Assembly (NCBI GenBank): GCA_030696305.1
Contig: JAUYSP010000060.1
Span: 1 to 32,520, forward strand
Origin: Legionellaceae bacterium
GTDB lineage: Bacteria; Pseudomonadota; Gammaproteobacteria; Legionellales; Legionellaceae
Length of the DNA: 32,520 nt
Direction: 5' to 3'
Shown here: piece after piece, positions 24,382-32,385 of the stretch
Position numbering within the stretch: position 1 is the first letter of the stretch
Layout: the number at the start of each line of letters is the position of its first letter
Notes under the pieces: generated by a model
The model's database searches: none
What the model saw: the letters and a program-made list of their open reading frames with translations, nothing else
Told to the model about the DNA's origin: nothing
Program-made: the position numbers and the translations under genes

Positions 24382-24729
24382 GTGAAGAAAAAAAGAATAA
24401 GTGTCCTTATGTCGAGCAATGCGGTTAAAGAAATTCATACGAAAATGCTGGATGAAGGTTATAGCTTACGAGAAAAGAGTAAATGGATCTCAGAAGCGAT
24501 TGAAGATTTTTTAACTTTAAAAGAATATCAATCCTTGGTGGAAATGGCTGAGTTAGTAAATGATCTTCCAAAAAATGAAATAATATATATTACTTCTGAT
24601 ATAGAAGATAAATTAGACGAAGCAATTATTAAAGTTAGAACGCAGTACCCTACTTTGGAAGGGGTAAAGAGTTTAATAGTACGAGCAAGTATTATTAGAA
24701 GATTGGTTTTGTTAGGAAAACGACAATAA
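24382..24729 (+). CDS. Tandem ribbon-helix-helix protein of the par operon
   Basis: A 115-residue protein. Residues 4-46 (KRISVLMSSNAVKEIHTKM ... WISEAIEDFL) have the strand-helix-helix pattern of an RHH DNA-binding domain. Residues 66-110 (EIIYITSDIEDKLDEAI ... SLIVRASIIRRL) repeat the same pattern, so it may be a single-chain double RHH. RHH proteins often control plasmid partition or copy number. The open frame reaches TTG 24367, but GTG at 24382 has GGAG at 24369-24372 nine bases before it, so I choose GTG. It is 17 bases downstream of parB and its end abuts a candidate centromere palindrome. Confidence 0.65.
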   Translation: MKKKRISVLMSSNAVKEIHTKMLDEGYSLREKSKWISEAIEDFLTLKEYQSLVEMAELVNDLPKNEIIYITSDIEDKLDEAIIKVRTQYPTLEGVKSLIVRASIIRRLVLLGKRQ

Positions 24730-24747
24730 CAGTCACTGTTTGTTAAC
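24728..24747. repeat. Palindrome downstream of par operon, candidate centromere site
   Basis: AACAGTCACTGTT (24728-24740) is a perfect 13-base palindrome around a central C, followed two bases later by GTTAAC (24742-24747). The same two elements, similarly spaced, recur at 26525-26549, and both are followed by loosely similar AT-rich sequence. Position just after a parA-parB operon suits a parS-type site (inference). Confidence 0.55.
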
Positions 24748-24811
24748 GTAACAGATTGATTTTAATGCTAATTAATTGGTGTATTAATCACGAATTGCAT
24801 GAGCTCTATAT

Positions 24812-24847
24812 TATACAATGACCCATCTTTAGTCGGGTCATTGTATA
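24812..24847. terminator. 13-bp perfect inverted repeat, likely par operon terminator
   Basis: TATACAATGACCC (24812-24824) pairs perfectly with GGGTCATTGTATA (24835-24847) around a 10-base loop. It lies between the convergent par operon and the P450 gene, where a bidirectional terminator is expected. No good T run follows, so a protein-binding role is also possible. Confidence 0.5.
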
Positions 24848-24937
24848 CAATCAATAAAATTTTCGTCGTAACGCCTCAGTAATTTTACAAATAAAATAAA
24901 ATTATAGTTGCATACTCTCTTTTAGGATTATTAATTC

Positions 24938-26323
24938 TTACGCGTATTGATGTAATATTTTTTGAATTATAATAGGTACTCCGCCAGAAGGCGCTATAAC
25001 GGGGCCTTTACGCTCTGGTTTTGCTATGTAGTTATCCTTAAGTTTTAATTCTAAATGCATCAAAATTTGAGCGATAATAATTTTCATCTCATATTGAGCA
25101 AAAGCGGATCCTATGCAACGTCTGATTCCACTGCCAAAAGGTAAGTAAGTGTATGGACTTTCCGTCGAATTTAAAAATCGATCTGGCATGAATTTGTGTG
25201 GTTCAGTCCAATGTTCTGGATCATGATGTGCGAGATACATGCAAAGTGAAATAATAGTCCCTTTTGGTATGGTCTGCCCTCTTAGTTGATAAGGCTCATT
25301 AGTAATTCGTAGTAGATAAGGAAATATGGGCGTAATTCTTAAGGCTTCTTTGATAGTGGCATCTAAATAAACCAATTTATCTAAGTTAGAAACTAATTCG
25401 GTATCGTCAGAGACAAATTGATGTAATTCGTCTTTTAATTTTTTGAGTACATGAGGGTTCGACAAAATTCCATAAAAAGACCAAGCTATACCTGTCGTGC
25501 TTGTTTCATGCCCAGCCAACAATAAGGTGAGCATTTCATCACGTATTTCTTGAGCCGTCATCAATTTTCCTTCTTCATCGCGTGCTTGCAATAAAAGGCT
25601 TAAAATATCGATGCGAGAATCTAAGTTCATTTTTTGTCTTGCTGATATTTCTTCAAACAAACAAGCATCCACTGCTTGCCGTAATCTCATTATTTTTGCC
25701 CATGGTGTTAAAAACCCTAAATTTCGGTGCAAAAAAGGGGTTAACAACGTGATTACTGAATAAGGTCTGGAAATTACATGGTTCAAATCATGCAATGATT
25801 TTGTAAGTGTTTTGAATCTTGAGCTGTCTTCATCCATGCCAAAAATAGCATTTAAAATAATATCAAAAGTAATTTCTCGAACTTCATCAACCAATTTCAA
25901 AGTATTATTCTGTTTCCAATTCGAGACTCTCCTTTTGGCGATTTTACTCATCAGTTCGCCATAATCTTTCATTCGTTGACCATGAAAAGACGGTAATAAC
26001 AATTTTCTATGTTGCAGATGCTTCTTTCCATCCAGTGTAAGTAATGAATAATCTCCCAAAATAGGCTGCAGCAGTGTTGCGTTCATTTCTCCGGAATTTA
26101 ATTGTTCGGGTGTGGCTGAAAAAACTTGTTTTAAATCGATAGGATCACTGATAACAACAGAATCAGGTTGTCCTGAAAAACGTAATGTAAATGTTTTACC
26201 ATACATACGTCTACATTCTTCCAAGATTGGCAGTGGATGCGCAATAAATTTCATAAACTGAAATAAATTTCTTTTGGATGGTCCTGGTGGCAATGTCGTA
26301 TCAGTCATGATTTTCTCAACCAT
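24938..26323 (-). CDS. Cytochrome P450 monooxygenase
   Basis: A 461-residue soluble-type P450. The I-helix oxygen-activation motif AGHETS is at residues 270-275, the K-helix ExxR (EALR) at 326-329, and the haem loop FGSGIRRCIG at 396-405 with axial ligand Cys403. The N-terminus has a proline-rich LPPGPSKRN lead with no membrane anchor. It would need a ferredoxin and reductase supplied elsewhere; none is in the window. The sequence style resembles cyanobacterial CYP110-like and other fatty-acid or terpenoid oxidising P450s (by eye). Substrate unknown. ATG at 26323 or 26305 (MTDTTLPPGP) are both possible. It is isolated between par genes and a second iteron region, which suggests acquired cargo. 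Confidence 0.95.
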   Translation of the reverse strand: MVEKIMTDTTLPPGPSKRNLFQFMKFIAHPLPILEECRRMYGKTFTLRFSGQPDSVVISDPIDLKQVFSATPEQLNSGEMNATLLQPILGDYSLLTLDGKKHLQHRKLLLPSFHGQRMKDYGELMSKIAKRRVSNWKQNNTLKLVDEVREITFDIILNAIFGMDEDSSRFKTLTKSLHDLNHVISRPYSVITLLTPFLHRNLGFLTPWAKIMRLRQAVDACLFEEISARQKMNLDSRIDILSLLLQARDEEGKLMTAQEIRDEMLTLLLAGHETSTTGIAWSFYGILSNPHVLKKLKDELHQFVSDDTELVSNLDKLVYLDATIKEALRITPIFPYLLRITNEPYQLRGQTIPKGTIISLCMYLAHHDPEHWTEPHKFMPDRFLNSTESPYTYLPFGSGIRRCIGSAFAQYEMKIIIAQILMHLELKLKDNYIAKPERKGPVIAPSGGVPIIIQKILHQYA

Positions 26324-26500
26324 AGTAAATATTGTTTTGAAGAATCCATTTCAGAGCAAGTAAATTAATGAGCGAAATTGTAACATTTGTTTGATTGATT
26401 AAATAGTGACTTTGTCGGTCCTTGACTCCAGGCGATCATCACTGTGTTAGTGCATCTCGTATGTTGAGTTTAAGTGCCTTGCAGCGCCCTTGACGACTAA

Positions 26501-26702
26501 GCATGACGTTTACAGGACGATAAAAACAGTCACTGTTTTTATCGTTAACCTATTGATATAAATAGGGATTAATATATTAATTGCATGCATTGCCAATGCG
26601 GATTCATGGTAATTCATGAATAAATCACTTGTTTTTTAGAGATAGCATTTACATCCTGTAAACGTCATGTTTAGAAAAAACATCATCCTGTAGATGTCAT
26701 GA
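26501..26702. repeat. Three iterons outside the main origin
   Basis: An inverted copy at 26501-26517 (reverse complement TCCTGTAAACGTCATGC), a direct copy at 26654-26670 that is a perfect match to the consensus TCCTGTAAACGTCATGT, and a direct copy at 26686-26702 (TCCTGTAGATGTCATGA). The two direct copies start 32 bases apart, the same spacing as at oriV. Confidence 0.9.
26517..26545. repeat. 29-bp perfect palindrome abutting an iteron
   Basis: Arms ACGATAAAAACAGT (26517-26530) and ACTGTTTTTATCGT (26532-26545) are perfectly complementary around C26531. The core AACAGTCACTGTT is shared with the palindrome at 24728-24740, and GTTAAC follows at 26544-26549 as it does there. Its first base overlaps the inverted iteron. 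A ParB-binding centromere site or a terminator-like hairpin are the main options. Confidence 0.7.
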
Positions 26703-26865
26703 ATGGGTTGAGTCTTAGATCGCTTTTATACTTAGCATCAGCGAATTCACAATATGCAACAAGAACTTGGCTCACAATCGATGGAAGAATATGAGCAGGT
26801 CGTGTAAGTAATCCAATAATTTGCAAATAGATATTTGTAGTTCAAAAATGCTTTGCATTTAAAAG

Positions 26866-26888
26866 TTATCAACAATTTCTGTGGATAA
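26866..26888. promoter_or_regulatory. Pair of DnaA boxes in the second iteron region
   Basis: TTATCAACA (26866-26874, one mismatch to consensus) and, inverted, TGTGGATAA (26880-26888, perfect on the minus strand) are separated by five bases. Their position beside the second iteron group suggests a functional origin there. Confidence 0.65.
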
Positions 26889-26986
26889 CGCTGTGAGGAG
26901 TATGTGTTAACTCAATGTTCCGTTTATATTATTGTAATTAAAATGGATGTAATCATGGTGCTATTTTAAAATACAAAAAATTAGTC

Positions 26987-28201
26987 TTATTGCATCAACG
27001 GTGCATAAATCGAAGCAAAGCTTGGTGCACTTGATCTGTTTTGAGATGCAAGGAGACTAGCAGCTCGGCTCAAAGCAGAGGTCGTATGGTTTGATTGTTG
27101 TTTAAACTCAGCGCTACTTCGTGCACTTTGAGCATCCGTTCTAATTTTGTCAGCTTGAAATTCGTTGAGGACTTTCATTGCGTCCTCAATCGTAACACCT
27201 GCATGAGCAGTAACGGTATTTGTATTTGCAGTTGTGGCAAGTGTTTGATTAATTGAATTGCCCAATTTTGCACAAGCCTCTTCATTAAAGGCGCTAGTCT
27301 CTTCTGCTTGAAGTTTAAGATTTTTTACTAACTTATATAAATCATTGGTTAAATTAGATAGGTTCGTCTGACTGTGTTCAAAAGATGAATTAATTTGTTG
27401 AAGACATGCGTGATCGTTTAAGAGGAGGGTGGCATCTTTTAATAATTCATCATCCGTATTGGCGAGCTCATCCATTTCTTTTGATAAAGAATCAGTTAGC
27501 TCTGATAAAGAGGCTTTGGCTTTTTCAAAAACTTGGCCCATTCTATTGGTGCTATCAATTAAAACTTCTTTCGTTGAATCAAGTTGGCCATTGATTTCAG
27601 TTAATCTAGTTACTTGTGCTTCCAGTTGCTCGATTTGAGCTTTAAATGCTGCAATATTTTCTGCTTGTTGGAGATTCATTTCGCAAAGTGAGGTGAATAC
27701 AATTGTTAAGCTTTCTGCAATTTCATTGATATGATCAACTGATTCAGCAAGTGATGCTTCTAATTCAATAATATCAGTACTAATTCGTTTATCTTTTTTC
27801 AATGAAGCGGAGTACTGGTTTTCCATCAGTAATGCAATGGCTGAGTATAGAATAAAGGTCGCGACTGCAAAGACAACTATTAAATTACATGCAGCACCGA
27901 TACAGGCGGCGATGGATACAGTTGCCGTAATCATGCTGAGCTTAATCCACCAACTTAAATTACCATAGCTGTTTGCTACTTTATCAAAAAAACTATCGTC
28001 TGTATGATAGCGTTGAATAAGGAGATCAATATTAGATTTAAATTGTTTTATATTTTTTCCTTGAGTTAAAATTTTTTTTAGTTGCGTTGACGCATCACTT
28101 TTTAATTCATCTAAAGTGCGTTCGGGTTTGATTGCTCCATTTTGTTGAGTATTTTTTACGGGCTGTGTTGTCAAAATGGGATTTTTTACTGATTTAGTCA
28201 T
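26987..28201 (-). CDS. Membrane-hairpin coiled-coil protein, possible effector
   Basis: A 404-residue protein without a signal peptide. Residues about 84-126 are a continuous hydrophobic hairpin (two membrane helices split at CIGAACN). Residues about 135-310 are predicted coiled coil, rich in L/E/Q/S with several heptad stretches (IEQLEAQVTRLTEIN), and the tail (about 345-404) is alanine/serine-rich. This N-terminal cytoplasmic part-hairpin-coiled coil layout resembles Inc-like and LegC-type host-membrane proteins of intracellular bacteria; membership is inference, not seen as homology. AAGGA is six bases before ATG 28201. It is the last gene of a four-gene minus-strand set of unknown membrane proteins, 21 bases after the 303-residue protein. 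Confidence 0.8.
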   Translation of the reverse strand: MTKSVKNPILTTQPVKNTQQNGAIKPERTLDELKSDASTQLKKILTQGKNIKQFKSNIDLLIQRYHTDDSFFDKVANSYGNLSWWIKLSMITATVSIAACIGAACNLIVVFAVATFILYSAIALLMENQYSASLKKDKRISTDIIELEASLAESVDHINEIAESLTIVFTSLCEMNLQQAENIAAFKAQIEQLEAQVTRLTEINGQLDSTKEVLIDSTNRMGQVFEKAKASLSELTDSLSKEMDELANTDDELLKDATLLLNDHACLQQINSSFEHSQTNLSNLTNDLYKLVKNLKLQAEETSAFNEEACAKLGNSINQTLATTANTNTVTAHAGVTIEDAMKVLNEFQADKIRTDAQSARSSAEFKQQSNHTTSALSRAASLLASQNRSSAPSFASIYAPLMQ

Positions 28202-28222
28202 GATATTTCCTTGTTCAATAAG

Positions 28223-29134
28223 TTAGGATGAAGTGAATAATCTGAATCCTCGACTTGAAGAGGAGGGCTCTTTTGAAGAGTCTGTTTTTGCTTCTAAAGC
28301 ATCGGACAATTGAGTAATTGCTTGAGTCAGTTGTTTATTCTCATTATGGAGAGCAGTAATTTGATCGAGTTTTTGCCTATTCGTCTGTGATAAAGATCGG
28401 AGTTCGGTTTTATAACTATTCAGCGTGGTTTCCAATCGTTGTATGCTACCTGCCATGCGCTCATTGTCCGTTCGAAGATGAACAATTTCGACATCTTTGA
28501 CGGACTCAGTGTTCGATAAAGCACCCCTTAATAAATCTTGAGCTTCAGATAATTGTCTGGTCAGTCCGTCAATATCGTCTTTACTTTTTTGTGTATTCTC
28601 CTGTAATGATCGTTGCGTGTCGCCAAGGAGTACAACGACTTCCTGTAGAGTAGCTTCCTTTTCTGTTAACGAATCTTTTGTTGATTTTAATTCTTGATTT
28701 AAAGTCGTAAGCTCTATTTGTAATTGATTGAGTTCAGCCGTGACATCATTTATTGTATTGTTAGCATTAGTTGAGGCATCGCTGAGCGCCGTAGAGGTTG
28801 TTTCTAATCTCACGGCAGCGGCTTCAATTTTAACTACTTCTTTATCCAATTTGTTAGTATTCGTGGCAATATGCTGACGTTGCTCTTTTGCTTGTTGTAC
28901 AAATTCTTTCGCATCTTTGGCCGTTTGTTGTGCGAGATTGCTGGCCGATTGACGTACCTCCTTTTCGCGAGCTCTAAGCTCTTCTTTCAAACGTTGTTGT
29001 TCTCGATTTTCTTTATTACTTTGATGCTTCCCGGAATAATAGCTGACAACACCAACAATAACGCAACAAACAACGCCTACACAAGCTACAATAAGGACAG
29101 GGATTAAAGCAGCCCCGAAGAGAAATTCAAACAT
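28223..29134 (-). CDS. N-terminally anchored long coiled-coil protein, unknown function
   Basis: A protein of 303 residues from the chosen start. One N-terminal hydrophobic segment (about residues 3-33, GAALIPVLIVACVGVVCCVI) is followed by a charged region and a coiled coil that covers almost all of residues 40-280, with a serine-rich end (SSSSRGFRLFTSS). The frame reaches ATG 29149, but ATG 29134 has GGAGA (29140-29144) at good spacing, which lies inside the longer reading. It resembles the RmuC-like or LapA-like anchored coiled-coil shape, but no RmuC nuclease domain is present. It belongs to the four-gene set; the next gene follows after 21 bases, so they are very likely co-transcribed. 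Confidence 0.78.
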   Translation of the reverse strand: MFEFLFGAALIPVLIVACVGVVCCVIVGVVSYYSGKHQSNKENREQQRLKEELRAREKEVRQSASNLAQQTAKDAKEFVQQAKEQRQHIATNTNKLDKEVVKIEAAAVRLETTSTALSDASTNANNTINDVTAELNQLQIELTTLNQELKSTKDSLTEKEATLQEVVVLLGDTQRSLQENTQKSKDDIDGLTRQLSEAQDLLRGALSNTESVKDVEIVHLRTDNERMAGSIQRLETTLNSYKTELRSLSQTNRQKLDQITALHNENKQLTQAITQLSDALEAKTDSSKEPSSSSRGFRLFTSS

Positions 29135-29270
29135 GATTTTCTCCATCATAGAGGTTAAGAGGGGTGATATTTCTGAAATCTAGAAAAAGTAGGGGTATTA
29201 GCATAATAATGATCCTTATCGATGTTGAATTTTGTTTGAGCATCATTCCATTGATGCTATTTATAAAAAA

Positions 29271-29858
29271 TTATGAAGGATTTTTTAATACAGGTTTTGC
29301 CTCTATTAAAGACGCATAAGTTTCAGGCAAATATATTTCAACGAGAGCGAGTACCTCTTGGTGATGTTTATCCCGCTCATTGTAAAAAACATTGAGTCTA
29401 TCTAATGAGGCTTCATCTTCTGGCTCTAATTGCGGATAAGTATTTAAAAGCTCTGTTAAATTGTCTAACATATCCATACGGAGCTCAAAATTTTTGTCAT
29501 AGGATTCATGGTGCTGTTGGACCATGCATTGTGATTGGTAAGAGAAGATTAATATTTTATTTTCAGCGTGTGCCGCTCTCACATCTGCATGACAATTTTT
29601 TAATGCGGGGCGTATTTCTATCATATCACTATTTTGAGACTCCATCAGTGTTATGCATTCTTTCAGTCGTTGAGAGACTTGTTGATTTTCTAACAATTTT
29701 GGACCCGGTTTGGTATAAAAAAATCCGGCATAACAGGTTGCAAGACATACAGTAAAACAAGATCCGATGGTTATTGCTGTAGATTCAAGAGCGGAATAAA
29801 TTTGAGCAGGAAAATCATCGATTTCTTGAGCCCGCCCAGGTATTTCGTTGCGATACAT
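29271..29858 (-). CDS. Small membrane protein of the four-gene set, unknown function
   Basis: A 195-residue protein with a single N-terminal membrane segment (about residues 26-47, TAITIGSCFTVCLATCYAGFFY) and a soluble, helical C-terminal part (LLENQQVSQRLKECITLMES ... LVEIYLPETYASLIEA). No family recognised. The open frame extends to 29927, overlapping the upstream gene, but ATG 29858 has GGAGA (29865-29869) six bases before it and no overlap, so I choose it. The gap to the upstream 286-residue gene is then 28 bases. The following gap to the coiled-coil gene is longer (136 bases) and may hold an extra promoter. Confidence 0.72.
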   Translation of the reverse strand: MYRNEIPGRAQEIDDFPAQIYSALESTAITIGSCFTVCLATCYAGFFYTKPGPKLLENQQVSQRLKECITLMESQNSDMIEIRPALKNCHADVRAAHAENKILIFSYQSQCMVQQHHESYDKNFELRMDMLDNLTELLNTYPQLEPEDEASLDRLNVFYNERDKHHQEVLALVEIYLPETYASLIEAKPVLKNPS

Positions 29859-29886
29859 TTGATTTCTCCATCGTTTAAGTAAAAAG

Positions 29887-30747
29887 TTAAAAAATAGCAT
29901 TGGTTTCCTCTGTGCGTTCGTTGGCATCCTCTATTTTTTGTTGTTCACGTCTTGCAAAAAAACTTCCAATCAACAATCCTGAACCTGTGGTGGCAGCTAA
30001 ACTTCCAGCCGCAATACCAATTGCAAAAGGTATGCTTGCTACGCCGTAGGTTGCGCAAAGTATGACGGCAACACCTCCTACGATGAGCATACCTGCGATG
30101 ACACAAAGTGTTGTGCTACACATCATTTGTAAAAAAAGACTGGGTTTGATCAGATCGTAGGTCAGATCATGATTTAATCGTTCAGACAGATATGATTTGA
30201 ATATTTTCTCTCGTTGATGAGGATCTTGTGTTTTATTCGCTTGAAATGAGGCAAGTACATATGCATTACGAGCGGTTGAATAAGTATGGGAATAGACATA
30301 ACTTGCTGCTCGCGTTGCTTTTTGATTGGCAGTGGGGTCTCTGGAATATGCTGTTTGATAATGCGCATTAATTTGATCGTTTGAAGCGTTTACACAGTCT
30401 TCTGTGCCATTAACAATATCGGCATAAGAGGAGTCAACGACTGTTCTAAGCGGGACTTTGTGCTTAGTAAAAGAGGTTTGTGCGGCTCGGTGGTTTCGTT
30501 CATGAGCAAATTTGAGGTTGGCTGAATCAGCAACGCGGGCTGCGAAATGTGTGGCATCACTGGTTGATTTAAGCAAACCATGGGCTGCGAGCAGGGCGGC
30601 AGAATCAGCGCATTCATCACTGTGTCTTTTGGCTGCATCGGAGGCAGATTTACATGCTGCATTGCGTGCGTAGTTATCTGCGGGTTCATTGGCAGTATAA
30701 GCAGTATATGCCAAATCCAAGAGTTCATTTATGGTTTGTTGTTTCAT
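29887..30747 (-). CDS. Alanine-rich protein with C-terminal membrane hairpin, possible Dot/Icm-type substrate
   Basis: A 286-residue protein. The first about 200 residues are soluble, helical and alanine-rich (NAACKSASDAAKRHSDECAD), without a recognised domain. Residues about 205-263 are a hydrophobic hairpin (LCVIAGMLIVGGVAVILC, then GVASIPFAIGIAAGSLAATT). The C-terminal 20 residues are polar and glutamate-rich (KIEDANERTEETNAIF), similar to the E-block found near the C-terminus of many Dot/Icm effectors. Being an effector is inference. It is the first gene of the four-gene set; ATG 30747. No gene or clear promoter was found in the 275 bases upstream. Confidence 0.75.
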   Translation of the reverse strand: MKQQTINELLDLAYTAYTANEPADNYARNAACKSASDAAKRHSDECADSAALLAAHGLLKSTSDATHFAARVADSANLKFAHERNHRAAQTSFTKHKVPLRTVVDSSYADIVNGTEDCVNASNDQINAHYQTAYSRDPTANQKATRAASYVYSHTYSTARNAYVLASFQANKTQDPHQREKIFKSYLSERLNHDLTYDLIKPSLFLQMMCSTTLCVIAGMLIVGGVAVILCATYGVASIPFAIGIAAGSLAATTGSGLLIGSFFARREQQKIEDANERTEETNAIF

Positions 30748-31022
30748 AAATCACCGTACAAAATCATAGGGTAATTCAAGCGAGATAGACGTATGTTAAA
30801 TAAACGCCATGGCTTGAATGTTAGATAATGGTTTTAGATGTATGAAACAAATGTTTTGAATTGGTTTTTAAATAGAAATAAGATGAGTTATTCATGACCA
30901 CGTTTCCTTATGATGAAGTTGAATTAGGATTACTGGTCAAGATCCGTCTAGACATTTTTATGTAACCTATAATCATCATGTCGAAAAAAATAAAAGCAGT
31001 CAATAAGTTTTGAAAATATTTT
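30748..31022. other. Intergenic region upstream of the four-gene set
   Basis: A 275-base AT-rich stretch between the set and the VOC-family gene. It should contain the set's promoter on the minus strand, but no convincing -35/-10 pair, hairpin or repeat was found. Confidence 0.5.
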
Positions 31023-31412
31023 TTAAGTGCGATTACCACTGCCATAAGGTCGTGTAAGGATTTCGAGAAAATGGCCATTTGGATCTAGAAAGTAGCAACC
31101 GCGTCCATCATCGTTATAATTAATTTGTTGTGGTTGTTCTCGTTTATGGTCGGCCCAATACATGAGTTTTTTTGTTTGAATACGGGTGAATATTTCATCA
31201 AACTCAGTTTCACTTACGAGGAAAGCAAAGTGTCTGGGTTGAATGTCTTTGGTTGTCGTCATGAAATCGAGATTCGCATCATTACTGGTTTTCACAACCA
31301 CAAAGGGACCAAAGCGGGTAGGGGAGGGCAGGCCTAAGATCTCAGCTAGAAATTGTGCAGATAATTCAGCATTTTTTGATTGAATGATGGTGTGATTGAA
31401 TTGTATTGTCAT
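31023..31412 (-). CDS. VOC-superfamily protein (glyoxalase/bleomycin-resistance/dioxygenase fold)
   Basis: A 129-residue protein of the vicinal-oxygen-chelate fold. It has paired beta-alpha-beta-beta-beta units: NHTIIQSKNAELSAQFLAEI at the N-terminus, a central RHFAFLVSETEFDEIFTRI, and FLDPNGHFLEILTRPYG at the end. Likely metal ligands are the histidine in HTII, the histidine in HFAF and the glutamate in FLEIL, so a metal-dependent glyoxalase, dioxygenase or drug-binding role is possible; which one cannot be told. Length is normal for a single-domain VOC protein. It stands alone between the four-gene set and a GNAT gene on the same strand. Confidence 0.88.
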   Translation of the reverse strand: MTIQFNHTIIQSKNAELSAQFLAEILGLPSPTRFGPFVVVKTSNDANLDFMTTTKDIQPRHFAFLVSETEFDEIFTRIQTKKLMYWADHKREQPQQINYNDDGRGCYFLDPNGHFLEILTRPYGSGNRT

Positions 31413-31696
31413 GGGGGCACTTATTTGTTATCTGAATGGTTTTATAGACTGCCAGAAAAAGTGTTTCAACGCTATATTTTGCATTATTGGCCCCCTTAAC
31501 CATTTAGTTTATATTGAATAATAGTTAGGATACTAAACTTATCCATGGAATTTCACTGGATAAGATAGTATCCGATTTGGTGGCAATTAAGCTTGGGGAA
31601 AGGCCAGGAACAAAAGAGGCTCATTCGGTGGGTACAGCACAGCATTGGCACAAATAAAATGATGTTTAGATTGGTGCTTGCTGATCTCGATGTTCG
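31413..31696. other. Intergenic region between VOC and GNAT genes
   Basis: A 284-base stretch. An open frame of 43 codons (31529-31657) exists without a start or recognised product. No promoter, hairpin or repeat could be supported. Confidence 0.45.
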
Positions 31697-32251
31697 TCAT
31701 GAATTTTTCCAGTCTTCATAAGTTATTGCCCACCGTTCATGGTCGCGCCATTCACCATTAACGTTTAGATAACGTGGGGAGTAGCCTTCTTTTTTGAAGC
31801 CATTGTTTTTTACTAAACGTATCGACGCGCTATTTTCGGGTTGAATATTGGCTTCTAATCGATGTAATGCCATGTCTGTGAATACGTTTTGTAATACTAA
31901 TTTTAATCCAGCACTCATGTAGCCATGACCCGCAAAATCTGCGACCGCAAAAAATCCTAGGTATGCATTTTGAAAAAATCCACGCACGATTTCGTTGATA
32001 TTGAACACACCAGCAATATTACCGGTCTGATTAAGTGCCAAAAAACTTTTTTGATTACTTGTTTGAACGCGTTGTATATAATTTTTAAAATCCTGCGGCG
32101 TTTGTGGCGATGCTACCCATGGTTTATGTAGTATTTGACTATTAAGCATCGCAGTGAGAAAACTATTTTCATCTTCAACGCTAGGTTCTCTGATACTACA
32201 ATTCGGCTCATTTACAAGCGGTTTATTTTTTTGAGTAGGGGGATTATTCAT
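31697..32251 (-). CDS. GNAT N-acetyltransferase, RimJ/RimL type, second copy
   Basis: A 184-residue GNAT protein. The first 20 residues are a polar lead (PPTQKNKPLVNEPN), then the RimJ/RimL pattern follows: IREPSVEDENSFLTAML, FLALNQTGNIAGVFNINEI, the acetyl-CoA loop DFAGHGYMSAGLKL (FxxGxGY.S role), and HRLEANIQPENSASIRLVKNNGF, a very typical RimJ-like motif. AAGGA precedes ATG 32251 at good spacing. Substrate unknown; N-terminal protein or small-molecule acetylation. The sequence is clearly diverged from the GNAT protein at 10567-11067. The insertion sequence begins about 130 bases upstream. Confidence 0.9.
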   Translation of the reverse strand: MNNPPTQKNKPLVNEPNCSIREPSVEDENSFLTAMLNSQILHKPWVASPQTPQDFKNYIQRVQTSNQKSFLALNQTGNIAGVFNINEIVRGFFQNAYLGFFAVADFAGHGYMSAGLKLVLQNVFTDMALHRLEANIQPENSASIRLVKNNGFKKEGYSPRYLNVNGEWRDHERWAITYEDWKNS

Positions 32252-32385
32252 GAGTTTGATCCTTGTGTATTCTGCAAATGATGGGTTTTTAAATAGACCG
32301 TTATCCCGATTGAGTCCTCTCCATCGTGATGTAAAAACAGGTGAAAAACTTTGCGTTCCGCGTTATTAATAAACTCAATCTATAA

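Larger units (their letters stand above)
26324..26986. other. Second iteron region, origin or incompatibility locus
   Basis: A 663-base region without an open frame. It contains three iterons of the same type as at oriV (one inverted), a 29-base perfect palindrome, and two DnaA boxes at the right end. The rest is AT-rich. It could be a second replication origin, an incompatibility (Rep-titrating, handcuffing) site or a centromere region. No gene is seen. Confidence 0.7.

Noticed and set aside
26517-26545. Rho-independent terminator
   Set aside because: The palindrome is AT-rich, has no separate T run, and no gene ends within 180 bases in a direction that would need it; a protein-binding site fits better.
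31529-31657. 43-codon open frame in the VOC-GNAT intergenic region
   Set aside because: No start codon with a ribosome-binding site, and the translation matched nothing I recognise.
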